A DNA stretch of 64,000 nucleotides from Pseudothermotoga elfii DSM 9442 = NBRC 107921. Lineage in GTDB: Bacteria; Thermotogota; Thermotogae; Thermotogales; DSM-5069. The notes beneath the pieces were generated by a model. It made no database searches. It was not told the origin of the DNA and worked only from the letters and a program-made list of their open reading frames with translations. A program made the translations under genes and the position numbers. Below are positions 45,131 through 54,143 of this stretch, one piece after another; position 1 is the stretch's first letter; each line of letters starts with the position of its first letter. The stretch lies in the NCBI RefSeq assembly GCF_000504085.1, contig NC_022792.1:248001-312000 (forward strand), in the 5' to 3' direction.

Positions 45131-45890
45131 TCGCCTCCTCTACAGTTTCGAAGGTAAATCTTCCAAGTTTTCCTTGAGATAATTTGATAAAGAAATCTAC
45201 AAGAGCCCTTTCTCTGTCAGGTATGCCGCCTTTCAGAATCATTCCCATTTTTTGTGCGTGCCTTTCCAGAAAATCCTGCAGACTGTTTTCTTCAAGCTTT
45301 GCACGTCTGGCATATATTTCAAAAGCCCTTTCCAGAACCTTTGGGGGAACATTTTCAGGAATCAAACATCCGGTTAAAAGAAGCTTCGCAGCTAAATCTG
45401 AACTCCAGAGCTTTGGTAATAGCAACCCGGGCGTATCAAGTATTCTGAGTGAACCTCCTGCCGAAAACCACTGCAAACCCCTCGTGATGCCAGGTGCAGC
45501 CCCAACTTTTGCTGAGCGCGTTCCTTTAAGCTTGTTCAGTAAAGTTGATTTGCCGACATTTGGTGCACCAACTATCATGATCAACGAGTTTTTATCCGCG
45601 TGGTTTGCAATGAAGTCTATGAGGTAGTTTTTGGTGGTATTTTTGTTGAAAATTAATACCTTTTCATTTTTACTCTCAAAAAAAATCTTCCACTTCATGG
45701 TTTGTTTAGGATCAGCTATGTCTGATTTGCCGAGAATCATGACCTTCTTTTTCCCCATAAGGAATTTCCTGTCGTAAGCCTGCGTGGCGAGGGGAGCTCG
45801 TGAATCAAGCAATTCTACGACAAGGTCTATATCTTTTATGATACGGTGTATTGTTTTTGAAGCTTTTGCCATGTGCCCCGGGTACCACAT
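45090..45890 (-). CDS. rbgA: Ribosome biogenesis GTPase RbgA (YlqF)
   Basis: A circularly permuted GTPase needed for late 50S assembly. The 266-residue protein has the permuted order G4 (GKSDIAD, where NKxD is usual), G5, G1 (GAPNVGKSTLLNKL), G2 and G3 (DTPGLLLP), with the N-terminal MWYPGHMAKA signature and a helical C-terminal domain. ATG 45890 follows GGAGGT. The G4 motif has Gly in place of Asn; guanine specificity may still hold through the Lys and Asp. Divergent from glgD. Confidence 0.94.
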   Translation of the reverse strand: MWYPGHMAKASKTIHRIIKDIDLVVELLDSRAPLATQAYDRKFLMGKKKVMILGKSDIADPKQTMKWKIFFESKNEKVLIFNKNTTKNYLIDFIANHADKNSLIMIVGAPNVGKSTLLNKLKGTRSAKVGAAPGITRGLQWFSAGGSLRILDTPGLLLPKLWSSDLAAKLLLTGCLIPENVPPKVLERAFEIYARRAKLEENSLQDFLERHAQKMGMILKGGIPDRERALVDFFIKLSQGKLGRFTFETVEEASAYQGNSLSSTET

Positions 45891-45911
45891 GAAAATTACC
45901 TCCTATAACAT

Positions 45912-45920
45912 TGTATACCA
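45912..45920 (-). promoter_or_regulatory. Extended -10 promoter element for rbgA operon
   Basis: On the minus strand TGGTATACA fits TGnTAnnnT, about 22 nt before the rbgA start. It would drive rbgA-TPR-apgM-comEC. Confidence 0.42.
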
Positions 45921-45943
45921 ATGTCGATTTCGATGCACCAGAA

Positions 45944-45952
45944 TGATAAAAT
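45944..45952 (+). promoter_or_regulatory. Extended -10 promoter element for glgD and downstream genes
   Basis: TGATAAAAT fits TGnTAnnnT, about 18 nt before the glgD start, just ahead of the G-rich SD. It may serve the long 13-gene array that runs to ackA. Confidence 0.42.
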
Positions 45953-45970
45953 AAGCTTGGGGGAGATATT

Positions 45971-47077
45971 ATGAGAGTCCTTGGATTGATTCTTGCAGGA
46001 GGACAGAGTAAAATGCTCGGCTCTCTTGTGTCAAAGAGAGCAAGTGCAGCGCTGCCTATATTTGGTAAATATCGTGCTATCGATTTCACTCTCAGCAATA
46101 TGGTCAATGCTGGTATAAAAAAGGTTGGAGTGCTTACTCAGTACAACCCGAGAAGCTTGATGGACCACCTTGGCTCAGGGAAAGAGTGGGATCTGGATAG
46201 AAAAAATGGTGGATTGTTTCTTCTCCAACCATACGTAAGCCAAGAAGGTTATTACTGGTATAAAGGAACGGCAGACGCTATTTTTCAAAACATGACGATA
46301 CTCAGGCGTGGTGAAGAAGATTACGTTCTTATAGGTTCCGGTGATCACATATACAAAGCAGATTTTGGTGATATATTCAACTTTCATTTTTCTACAGGTG
46401 CCGATATAACATTGCTTGTTAAAGAACTTGACGAAACGTACGATCTTACTCAATATGGAATAGTGAAACTTTCGGGAAACAGGGTAATGGAAATTGAGGA
46501 AAAGCCAGAAAATCCCAAAAATAATACCGCTTTCTTAGGAATATATTTTATGAACAAATATCTTTTGATGGAGTTGCTATACAATTACGTAAATAGAGGA
46601 GAAAATGACCTTTTGAATATCGTCATTTCTCAGATAGACAGGCTCAAAGTACATGGCTATGTTTTCAGAGGATACTGGAGAAATATCAAAAAGGGAGTTG
46701 CCGAGTATTTCCGTGTGAATATGGATTGTTTGAAAAGAGAGATCCGTGAAGAGCTGTTTTACAAACATGGGAAAGTCTATACAAAACTGAAAGATTTTCC
46801 CCCACCTAAAATAGGTGGAAATGCGGTTGTGAAAAACTCAATAGTTTCTGATGGATGCATTGTCAATGGATATGTAGAAAACTCAATACTGTTCAGAGGC
46901 GTTGTTGTGAAAGCAGGTGCGGTTGTTGAAAATTCTGTCTTAATGCAAGATGCGGTTGTGGAAGAAGGCGCAATTGTCAGAAATGTGATTCTCGACAAAG
47001 AAGTTTTGATTAGACAGGAAGCAAAACTGATTGGGAGAGATTCCATAGCAGTTATGGAAAAAAGGGCAGTTCTATGA
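45971..47077 (+). CDS. glgD: Glucose-1-phosphate adenylyltransferase-like regulatory subunit
   Basis: A paralogue of GlgC that, in Firmicutes, combines with it to form an active ADP-glucose pyrophosphorylase for glycogen synthesis. The 368-residue protein has the nucleotidyltransferase fold and a C-terminal left-handed beta-helix. The catalytic loop is altered: AGGQSKMLG lacks the Arg found in GlgC (AGGHGKRLG), and the usual KPAVPF becomes SAALPIF, so it is probably not catalytic itself. [11 protein letters not shown] and GYWRNIKKG remain recognisable. ATG 45971 follows GGGGGAG. glgC starts 13 nt downstream. Confidence 0.92.
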   Translation: MRVLGLILAGGQSKMLGSLVSKRASAALPIFGKYRAIDFTLSNMVNAGIKKVGVLTQYNPRSLMDHLGSGKEWDLDRKNGGLFLLQPYVSQEGYYWYKGTADAIFQNMTILRRGEEDYVLIGSGDHIYKADFGDIFNFHFSTGADITLLVKELDETYDLTQYGIVKLSGNRVMEIEEKPENPKNNTAFLGIYFMNKYLLMELLYNYVNRGENDLLNIVISQIDRLKVHGYVFRGYWRNIKKGVAEYFRVNMDCLKREIREELFYKHGKVYTKLKDFPPPKIGGNAVVKNSIVSDGCIVNGYVENSILFRGVVVKAGAVVENSVLMQDAVVEEGAIVRNVILDKEVLIRQEAKLIGRDSIAVMEKRAVL

Positions 47078-47090
47078 TGAGGTGGTTAAA

Positions 47091-48353
47091 ATGAGGAAAG
47101 TTCTCGCTCTCATTTTGGCTGGCGGCCATGGGAAAAGATTAGGGGTTCTGACTGAGAAAATAGCCAAGCCCGCTGTACCTTTTGGTGGAAAATACAGACT
47201 TATTGATTTCACTCTTAGCAACTGCGTGAATTCTGGAATATACCATGTGGGAGTTTTGACTCAGTATAGGCCGCATCTGCTCAACAATCATATAAATATT
47301 GGTCGTCCATGGGATCTGGATAGGAAAAAAGGTGGAGTGACAATACTTCCCCCTTATCTTGGTGGTGTAGCAGGCTGGTACAGAGGAACTGCCAACGCGG
47401 TTTATCAAAATATAGAATATGTTGATTCTGCTGATCCCGATTTTGTGCTCATCCTTTCTGGTGATCATGTGTATGCGATGGATTACAACGATATAATAGA
47501 TTTTCATATATTGAAAGGTGCTGAAGGTACTATTGCTTGCATAGAGGTACCTCCTGAGGAAACGAATAGATTTGGCATCATGATGACAGATCTTGATTCA
47601 AGAATAGTAGATTTTGAAGAAAAACCGCAAAGGGCAAGATCGAATCTTGCATCTCTTGGCATATATGTTTTCAATTGGAAGTTTTTGAAAGAGTATCTTA
47701 TTAGAGACGAGCAAAACAATGAAAGTACGCACGATTTTGGCCATGATATTATCCCTTTGATGATAAATGAAGGATGCCAGATATACGCTTTCAAATTCAA
47801 TGGTTACTGGAGAGATGTCGGAACAGTTAGATCTTATTGGGAAAGTAACCTGGAGCTCACAAGGCCTATTCCTCCTTTGAATCTCTACGATCGACATTGG
47901 CGATTCTTTACACAAACAGAAGAAATGCCACCTGCGTACTGTGCCCCAACGTCGAAAATAGTTAATTCTATAATCAGTGAAGGATGCGAGATATACGGTT
48001 TTGTCGAAAACAGTGTGATCTTTCAGGGAGTTTACATTGGTGAAAATGCAGTGGTAAAGAACAGTGTTGTCATGACATCAACAAAGATAGGAGAAAATTG
48101 CGTTATCACAGACGCTGTAATAGCTGAACGAGTTATTGTGGAAAATAGAGTAATTATTGGTGAGGGTGATGATGCAAAAAACAAGTTAGATAGCGATGTT
48201 TATACCGGGCAAATCACTGTTATTGGGATGTATTCGGTTATACCATCAGGTTCAGTAATCGGTAAAAATTGTGTCGTTGGCGTCGGGGTAGAAAAAGGTG
48301 ATTTCAAAACTCAGAAAGTAGAATCGGGGGATTATATACTTCATAAGGAGTGA
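47091..48353 (+). CDS. glgC: Glucose-1-phosphate adenylyltransferase, catalytic subunit
   Basis: Makes ADP-glucose from ATP and glucose 1-phosphate, the committed step of bacterial glycogen synthesis. The 420-residue protein has [12 protein letters not shown], the activator/substrate segment [31 protein letters not shown], the metal motif GDHVYAMDY, the glucose-1-P motif FEEKP and GYWRDVGTV, followed by a beta-helix of hexapeptide-like repeats. ATG 47091 follows GAGGTGG; the frame extends nine bases upstream to a GTG inside the SD. No glycogen synthase lies nearby. Confidence 0.96.
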   Translation: MRKVLALILAGGHGKRLGVLTEKIAKPAVPFGGKYRLIDFTLSNCVNSGIYHVGVLTQYRPHLLNNHINIGRPWDLDRKKGGVTILPPYLGGVAGWYRGTANAVYQNIEYVDSADPDFVLILSGDHVYAMDYNDIIDFHILKGAEGTIACIEVPPEETNRFGIMMTDLDSRIVDFEEKPQRARSNLASLGIYVFNWKFLKEYLIRDEQNNESTHDFGHDIIPLMINEGCQIYAFKFNGYWRDVGTVRSYWESNLELTRPIPPLNLYDRHWRFFTQTEEMPPAYCAPTSKIVNSIISEGCEIYGFVENSVIFQGVYIGENAVVKNSVVMTSTKIGENCVITDAVIAERVIVENRVIIGEGDDAKNKLDSDVYTGQITVIGMYSVIPSGSVIGKNCVVGVGVEKGDFKTQKVESGDYILHKE

Positions 48354-48359
48354 AGGAGT

Positions 48360-49403
48360 TTGGATTTTTACTTTGTTAAGTATCGATTGAAAAGCCGTAT
48401 CACGGCAGAAGAAGGGATAGGTTTTTTCTTCGGGAAAGTTAATGAGCCTCCCGAATATGATCTGCTAATTGTTCCAAGCAGGTATTCAAATTTTCTGAGG
48501 TTAGATCTCTCAGATGATTATGCTGCTTTTATAAAAGGGTTTAACGATCTCAAGTCAAAGTTATCATCGCAGATTCCAGAAAGTGTAGATCTTTCGAACG
48601 AATTTTTGAGTTACATTAAAGGATATATCTCTCGAAAAGGTGGGCAGCTCTTTGGGGCAGAGCTGAGTGCTGCTGTTAAAGACAGCGATGTAGATCTCGT
48701 GCAGTATATCGTTTCGGAGATTCTCAAAGAATGGGCCCCAAAGATAGAGATTACAGTTGAATTCAAACAGGTCAGCTACCAAGAAATATCCGCAGAGAAT
48801 TTTATGCAATTGTGGCAGGATTTCGATAGCGAGGGTTTGGTTGATGTACTGAAGAGGCCAGATATAGCAGATCTTGCTGAGATTTTTCCACTGGTTGACC
48901 CTATAAGAGGTAAAGTTCTTGCGGAATTTGATGTTGGAGATCCTATTTTTTTCGTAATCCTCAATGTAAGAAATTCAGAGAATCTGGAAAAGCTCAAATT
49001 ACTTTACCCCAAGCATTTTTCGCAGCAAGGAAATGTAATCCCGCTGCCCGGTATACTTGTTGGCAAAGAACTCATAAGAGGTAAAAAAGAGGAATATTAC
49101 CTGATAAAAGTTGATATGGGTGAAGGTTTGCTCGGAAGGGGTTTAATACCTAAGTCTATAAAGATAATGTCTGAAGTCCAGAGATTTGAAGAAAAGATCA
49201 CAAAATCACAACAAGAATGGAACGACAAACTTTCTCAGATGGTATCAGAGAAGCCAGAGCAGCAGAACCAGAATCAAAGTGTAAAATTAGCTGGAATTAG
49301 ATCTGATATGAAATCTCACGGAAGTGATTTCCTAATAGCCTTTCTGATGACCTTGATGGTCTTGGGAATAATCTTGATTGTTTCGTACTTTTTCACATTA
49401 TGA
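48360..49403 (+). CDS. Tail-anchored membrane protein of unknown function
   Basis: A 347-residue protein: a soluble region of about 315 residues followed by one C-terminal membrane helix (FLIAFLMTLMVLGIILIVSYFF), so the bulk faces the cytoplasm. I recognise no family. A glutamine-rich linker (QQEWNDKLSQ, EQQNQNQS) precedes the helix. The start is TTG 48360, nine bases after AAGGAG. It overlaps the pseudopilin-like gene by ATGA, implying coupled production; a GspL/PilM-like partner role is conceivable but unsupported. Confidence 0.7.
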   Translation: MDFYFVKYRLKSRITAEEGIGFFFGKVNEPPEYDLLIVPSRYSNFLRLDLSDDYAAFIKGFNDLKSKLSSQIPESVDLSNEFLSYIKGYISRKGGQLFGAELSAAVKDSDVDLVQYIVSEILKEWAPKIEITVEFKQVSYQEISAENFMQLWQDFDSEGLVDVLKRPDIADLAEIFPLVDPIRGKVLAEFDVGDPIFFVILNVRNSENLEKLKLLYPKHFSQQGNVIPLPGILVGKELIRGKKEEYYLIKVDMGEGLLGRGLIPKSIKIMSEVQRFEEKITKSQQEWNDKLSQMVSEKPEQQNQNQSVKLAGIRSDMKSHGSDFLIAFLMTLMVLGIILIVSYFFTL

Positions 49404-49687
49404 GATACGGGTTTTTAGTCCTTGATATGGTGATAGGCCTGCTTTTAATAGCGATTGTCATGGTGATTGCTTTTTCCACTATTTCTCATCAACGTTTTTT
49501 AATAAAAAGGGCTTTCGAAATGGATTTAGCGAATCGGACAGCCATGAATATATTTGTGAGAATTGTAACAAACAGTGAGATTCCAGAAACTTCCAATGGT
49601 TTTCAGATAAATGTTCTGAGTGATAAGATAATCTTAGAATCATCTACAAAGATCTACGTTTATCAGATCGGAGATGATGATGGTTGA
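49400..49687 (+). CDS. Small pseudopilin-like protein
   Basis: A 95-residue protein resembling a type IV pilin or type II secretion pseudopilin: a very short leader (MRYG), then FLVLDMVIGLLLIAIVMVIAF, a hydrophobic helix, then a small beta-rich region. In canonical prepilins cleavage follows Gly and residue +5 is Glu; here the aligned residue is Asp, a conservative change. It is encoded between a tail-anchored membrane protein and a radical SAM protein with 4-nt overlaps on both sides. No prepilin peptidase or secretion ATPase is in the window. Confidence 0.6.
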   Translation: MRYGFLVLDMVIGLLLIAIVMVIAFSTISHQRFLIKRAFEMDLANRTAMNIFVRIVTNSEIPETSNGFQINVLSDKIILESSTKIYVYQIGDDDG

Positions 49688-50589
49688 TATTGAGGGCATC
49701 GGTCGGCACGTTGTCTAAGTTGAATATCAGCAAAAGCATGTTTCCACCTGATTTGAAAACTGCATACCTGATGCTCGATGGTAAATGTAGATTCAACTGC
49801 TTGTATTGTAGTCATGCCATTTCCTCTATCTCCCCTCAAAGATTTTTGAGTCGTGTCACATGGCCCTTGATTGATAAAGATGTTCTTATTGAAAAAATTT
49901 CGCACAGTGACTTTGAAAGAATATGTATTCAAACAGTTTCTTACAAAGGTTATCAGGATGATCTCAGGTTGCTTTTGAAAGATATAGTTCCTTTAGGGAA
50001 AAAGGTATCAATATCGGTTCGAGCTGAAAATATCAAAGAAATAGAGGATTATTTCAACCTTGGGGTTGACAGAATTGGCATAGCTGTTGATGTTGTTAAT
50101 GAAAAGCTATTTTCAAAAATACGAGGTGGAAACTTCAAATTCACGTTGAGTCTCATTGAAAGATCCGCAAAGTTGTTTCCGAAAAAAATATCAACACACA
50201 TCATTGTTGGGTTGGGTGAGAATGATTCTGATCTTCTCAAAATTATGATTCACTTTTATGAGCTTGGTGTTGAGGTTGGTCTGTTTGCTTTTACACCACT
50301 GAATGGTACACCATTGCAGGATCTTGAGCGTCCGCCGATTGAAAGATACAGGAGAATACAAATTGCTCGTTATCTTATATTTACCGGTAGAAAAGAGCTC
50401 GTGTTTCTGGATCAGGGAATAATTCGTTTCAGATGTATTCCAGACGATGCAATAAAAGCTTTTCTAACAAGTGGTTGTCCGGGTTGCTCGAGGCCTTATT
50501 ATAACGACCGTCCTGGTAAATCACTCTATAACGTACACTCAGAGAAACTACTTCTGAGCATGGATTTGTCGCGGGAGGTGAAGTGGTGA
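49684..50589 (+). CDS. Radical SAM protein
   Basis: A 301-residue radical S-adenosylmethionine enzyme. The cluster motif C-x3-C-x2-C is CRFNCLYC near residue 35-42, followed by barrel strands (ISVRAENIKEIEDYF, DRIGIAVDVVNEKLF, STHIIVGLGEND). A C-terminal segment, SGCPGCSRPYYNDRPG, holds a second Cys pair that could bind another cluster. It resembles BioB/LipA-like radical SAM proteins in the barrel, but product is unknown. The start is TTG 49684 overlapping the previous stop; TTG 49690 is an alternative. It overlaps rnfC by GTGA. Confidence 0.82.
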   Translation: MILRASVGTLSKLNISKSMFPPDLKTAYLMLDGKCRFNCLYCSHAISSISPQRFLSRVTWPLIDKDVLIEKISHSDFERICIQTVSYKGYQDDLRLLLKDIVPLGKKVSISVRAENIKEIEDYFNLGVDRIGIAVDVVNEKLFSKIRGGNFKFTLSLIERSAKLFPKKISTHIIVGLGENDSDLLKIMIHFYELGVEVGLFAFTPLNGTPLQDLERPPIERYRRIQIARYLIFTGRKELVFLDQGIIRFRCIPDDAIKAFLTSGCPGCSRPYYNDRPGKSLYNVHSEKLLLSMDLSREVKW

Positions 50590-51899
50590 AATTATTAACT
50601 TTTAGAGGAGGTATTCATCCACCGGAGAAAAAAGAGCTTGCAAGAGAATCACAGATTATTCGGCTCGATCCACCAAAGATTGCATATGTGTTTTTGGCAA
50701 ATCATGCTGGTGCACCGGCAAAATGTGTTGTGGAAGAAAACCAACATGTCAGAACCGGACAGGTAATAGGCGAACCAGCTGGATTCATTTCTGGTTATGT
50801 GCATTCACCTGTTACAGGCATTGTAAAGAAAATAGATAAAGTTTACCACCCGTTACAGGGTAAACCAATGGAAGCAGTCGTCATAGAGAGAACTTCAGAG
50901 GATGACTGGGAATATTTGGATCACAAAGATTGGGAAAAATTGTCAAGAGAAGAACTTTTAGAAGTTGTTAAAAAAGCGGGCATAGTTGGACTTGGTGGCG
51001 CAATGTTTCCAACTCACGTGAAGCTGAATCCCCCGAAAGATAAGAAAATAGATACGCTTATAATCAACGCAGCTGAATGTGAACCGTATCTGACCATTGA
51101 CCATAGATTGATGCTGGAGAAGGCAGAAGATTTCATTGAGGGGATAAGAATTGTTATGAAAATATTACAAGTTCAAAAATCCTTCGTGGGGGTTGAATCA
51201 AACAAGCTGGACGCATATAAACATTTGAAAAGCATTGTTGGTTCTGAGGAAATAGAAGTGAAGCTTTTGAAAACTAAATACCCTCAAGGAGCAGAAAAAC
51301 AGCTCATATACGCAATAACTGGAAGAAAGGTACCTGTCGGTGGTTTACCAATGGATGTTGGGGTGGTTGTTCAGAATGTTCAAACCGTCATTGCTATAAA
51401 ACATGCGGTTGTTGATAGAAAACCTCTCGTAGAAAGAGGATTAACGGTTAGTGGAGAAGGTATTAACAAACCAGCGAATGTAATTGCCAGGATAGGTACA
51501 ACAGTAAACCAGCTGATTGAGCTTGCCGGTGGTTTAAAAGAGGAAGCAGAGCGAGTTATTCTTGGTGGCCCCATGACTGGCATAGCCATTAACAGGCTTG
51601 ATATTCCGATATTAAAAGGTACAAGTGGAATAACAGTGCTTTTAAAAGAAAAGCAGCCTGTGCAGAAAAACTGTATCAGATGTACTAAATGTGTTGTTGC
51701 TTGCCCGATGGGATTACAACCTTATTTGCTGTATCTTCTTTCAAATAAGAGGAAATATGATGAAGCTGTTTCTGAAGGGTTGATGAGTTGCATTGAATGT
51801 GGAGCATGTGCATATATTTGTCCTTCAAAGATAGATCATGTTCGTGCAATAAAACTTGCCAAGAAAGTTTATCAGGCTTTGAGAGGTGGTAGGAAATGA
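50586..51899 (+). CDS. rnfC: Rnf complex subunit C
   Basis: The NADH-side subunit of the Rnf complex, which couples ferredoxin oxidation and NAD+ reduction to Na+ or H+ export. The 437-residue protein has an N-terminal biotin-carrier-like fold (GGIHPPEKKEL, GYVHSPVTGIV), a flavin/NADH-binding NuoF-like core (GLGGAMFPTHVKL, AECEPYLTIDHRL), and two [4Fe-4S] sites at C363-x2-C366-x2-C369-x3-C373 and C402-x2-C405-x2-C408-x3-C412. I chose GTG 50586, which gives a GTGA overlap with the radical SAM gene. First of six rnf genes. Confidence 0.96.
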   Translation: MKLLTFRGGIHPPEKKELARESQIIRLDPPKIAYVFLANHAGAPAKCVVEENQHVRTGQVIGEPAGFISGYVHSPVTGIVKKIDKVYHPLQGKPMEAVVIERTSEDDWEYLDHKDWEKLSREELLEVVKKAGIVGLGGAMFPTHVKLNPPKDKKIDTLIINAAECEPYLTIDHRLMLEKAEDFIEGIRIVMKILQVQKSFVGVESNKLDAYKHLKSIVGSEEIEVKLLKTKYPQGAEKQLIYAITGRKVPVGGLPMDVGVVVQNVQTVIAIKHAVVDRKPLVERGLTVSGEGINKPANVIARIGTTVNQLIELAGGLKEEAERVILGGPMTGIAINRLDIPILKGTSGITVLLKEKQPVQKNCIRCTKCVVACPMGLQPYLLYLLSNKRKYDEAVSEGLMSCIECGACAYICPSKIDHVRAIKLAKKVYQALRGGRK

Positions 51900-52870
51900 A
51901 ATTGCTTGTCAAAGATGCACCTCATATAAGAAGTAACGATTCTGTCAGAAAAATTATGATAGACGTCCTGATAGCGCTTTTGCCAGCTGTTATCGGAGCG
52001 GCTATTTTTTTCGGCTGGTATGCTCTGTTTCTTTGTGCTATTGGGGCAGTTGTCGCTGAGCTTGTTGAATGGTTTATAGTCAGAGTTTTGAGAAAGCAGA
52101 AAGACTTTATGCCGGACTTAAGTGCAGCTGTTACAGGGCTTCTCTTGGCGATGAATTTACCTCCGACGGCTCCATGGTGGTTGCTTTTGATTGGAATACT
52201 TGTAGCAATATCTGTTGCAAAACAGGCTTTTGGTGGAATAGGACAGAACATTTTCAATCCGGCACTGGTTGGAAGGGTATTTCTTTTGATTTCTTTTCCA
52301 ACCCTGATGACGAGGTGGATCAACCCGGTACAATTTTTTTCAACAACACCGTGGGATGCAATAAGTTCAGCTACACCGCTTGGAATCTTAAAACAGCAGG
52401 GTTTCTCAAAGGCAATTAGCGCTTTTAGTTATACAGATTTGTTTTTGGGAAACATTGGAGGCTGTATCGGAGAAACGAGTACGTTACTTTTAATAATAGG
52501 GTTTCTCTATTTATGGTATCGTGGTAGAGTGAATCCTGTTATACCAGCTTCTTATATAGGAACTGTTTTTCTTTTTGCAAGTGTGATGTATTTCGTGAAT
52601 CCAGAAAAATTTGGCTCTCCTCTGTTTCATATTCTCACCGGAGGACTTTTTCTTGGTGCCCTTTTCATGGCCACCGATATGGTAACAAGCCCTATGACTT
52701 TAAGAGGTCAGGCAATATTCGGCTTGGGCTGTGGTATCACTACTATGGTGATAAGGTATTTTGCCGGTTATCCTGAGGGCGTTTCTCTTGCAATATTGCT
52801 TATGAATGCAGTAACCCCTCTAATAGACAGAGCTTTCAAACCAAGAGTTTTTGGCGAGGTGAAATCATGA
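51896..52870 (+). CDS. rnfD: Rnf complex subunit D
   Basis: A membrane subunit with covalently bound FMN. The 324-residue protein has about nine to ten membrane helices. The flavinylation motif is AISSATPLG, with Thr160 the likely FMN attachment site (the family usually has S-G-A-T). It also carries the GGIGQNIFNPALVGRVFLL signature. It overlaps rnfC and rnfG by 4 nt each. Confidence 0.95.
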   Translation: MKLLVKDAPHIRSNDSVRKIMIDVLIALLPAVIGAAIFFGWYALFLCAIGAVVAELVEWFIVRVLRKQKDFMPDLSAAVTGLLLAMNLPPTAPWWLLLIGILVAISVAKQAFGGIGQNIFNPALVGRVFLLISFPTLMTRWINPVQFFSTTPWDAISSATPLGILKQQGFSKAISAFSYTDLFLGNIGGCIGETSTLLLIIGFLYLWYRGRVNPVIPASYIGTVFLFASVMYFVNPEKFGSPLFHILTGGLFLGALFMATDMVTSPMTLRGQAIFGLGCGITTMVIRYFAGYPEGVSLAILLMNAVTPLIDRAFKPRVFGEVKS

Positions 52871-53538
52871 AAGAGTATTTGAAAATGGGAGTGGTTCTGC
52901 TTATTTATTGTGCAGTAGCTGGTCTGGCGCTCGGTTTAGTTTACACATTGACAAAAGACAGGATATCTCTTACAGAACTTCAGCAGAAAATAAACGCGAT
53001 AGAAAAAGTGTTGAAAGATGAGAATGGTCAATATATAGTACCAATAGAAGAGGTTAAAAGGCAAATCTCAAGGTCTGGACCAGTTTCTAATGTGATCTAT
53101 GAGGACTCAAATGGGAAAGTCTATTCGCCGGTTTATAAATTTGAATCAGAATTAGGCACTGTTTATGTTCTGAGCGGTTCTGCTATAGGTTATGGCGGGT
53201 CAGTAACAATTGTAGCAAGCTTTGTTGAGAAACAGGAGGGATTAATGCTTTTTTCAATACGGGTGACAGACTTTTCCCAGGAAACCCCGGGATTGGGAGC
53301 AAGGATAGGAGAGGAAGAAATACAGAAGCGATTTTATCCAATGGAACCTTCAGCGCTTGAAAATTCAGTTCGCGTAGATAAAGATGCGAATATGACGGGA
53401 CTTTCGGTTGAAGAAGCCAGGCAGAAAGGCATCGCAAAAGTGAGTGATGTAATGACAGGAGCCACAATTACTCCAAGAGCAGTTGCAAACGCCATCAATG
53501 CAATGCTCTCCTATTTGAAATCGGGGGTGAAACAATGA
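52867..53538 (+). CDS. rnfG: Rnf complex subunit G
   Basis: A membrane-anchored flavoprotein subunit with one N-terminal helix (MGVVLLIYCAVAGLALGLVY) and a large extracytoplasmic FMN-binding domain. The 223 residues include the covalent FMN motif MTGATITPRAV with the modified Thr at about 202, and the preceding ETPGLGARIGEEEI segment. It overlaps rnfD and rnfE by 4 nt. A flavin transferase (ApbE) should be needed, and is not in this window. Confidence 0.95.
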   Translation: MKEYLKMGVVLLIYCAVAGLALGLVYTLTKDRISLTELQQKINAIEKVLKDENGQYIVPIEEVKRQISRSGPVSNVIYEDSNGKVYSPVYKFESELGTVYVLSGSAIGYGGSVTIVASFVEKQEGLMLFSIRVTDFSQETPGLGARIGEEEIQKRFYPMEPSALENSVRVDKDANMTGLSVEEARQKGIAKVSDVMTGATITPRAVANAINAMLSYLKSGVKQ

Positions 53539-54143
53539 GTGCAATTAAAGAATTCACAAAAGGATTTTTTAAAGAAAATCCCACATACGTTCAGGTACTT
53601 GGAATGTGCCCGACTCTTGCAGTTACGACAAGCGCGATGAATGGTCTGGGGATGGGAATAGCAGCAACAAGTGTTTTAACTATGTCTAATATTGTTATAT
53701 CCCTGATAAGGAAAAATGTTCCAAAAAACCTGAGAATACCAATTTTCATAACCGTGATAGCGACTTTTGTTACTATGATAGATCTTGTGATGCATGCCTT
53801 TACCTATGATCTGTGGAAAACTCTGGGACTATTTATTCCTCTTATAGTAGTCAACTGTATAATAATGGGACGAGCTGAGGCGTTTGCTTCCAAAAACGGT
53901 GTCTGGACATCCTTTCTTGATGGACTTGGAGTTGGCTTGGGATTCACAGGTTCCTTAGTTTTACTTGGCAGTATCCGAGAACTTTTCGGGAATGGCACGA
54001 TTTTCGGAATTAATATCTGGGGGAAGGCTTTCAACGTTTTCGTGATGATACTTCCGCCTGGGGCTTATATGACTCTTGGATTACTTGCAGCTCTTTTTGC
54101 TTTCATTGGTTTAAAAAAGAAACAGAGAGGTGAAAAGAAATGA
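53535..54143 (+). CDS. rnfE: Rnf complex subunit E
   Basis: A 202-residue membrane subunit with about six helices, homologous to RnfA and NqrD/E. It has NPTYVQVLGMCPTLAVTTSA at the N-terminus and the NCIIMGRAEAFASKNGVW motif; the central Cys residues (MCPTLAV and VNCIIMG) provide the intramembrane iron-sulfur centre shared with RnfA. It overlaps rnfG and rnfA by 4 nt. Confidence 0.95.
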   Translation: MSAIKEFTKGFFKENPTYVQVLGMCPTLAVTTSAMNGLGMGIAATSVLTMSNIVISLIRKNVPKNLRIPIFITVIATFVTMIDLVMHAFTYDLWKTLGLFIPLIVVNCIIMGRAEAFASKNGVWTSFLDGLGVGLGFTGSLVLLGSIRELFGNGTIFGINIWGKAFNVFVMILPPGAYMTLGLLAALFAFIGLKKKQRGEKK

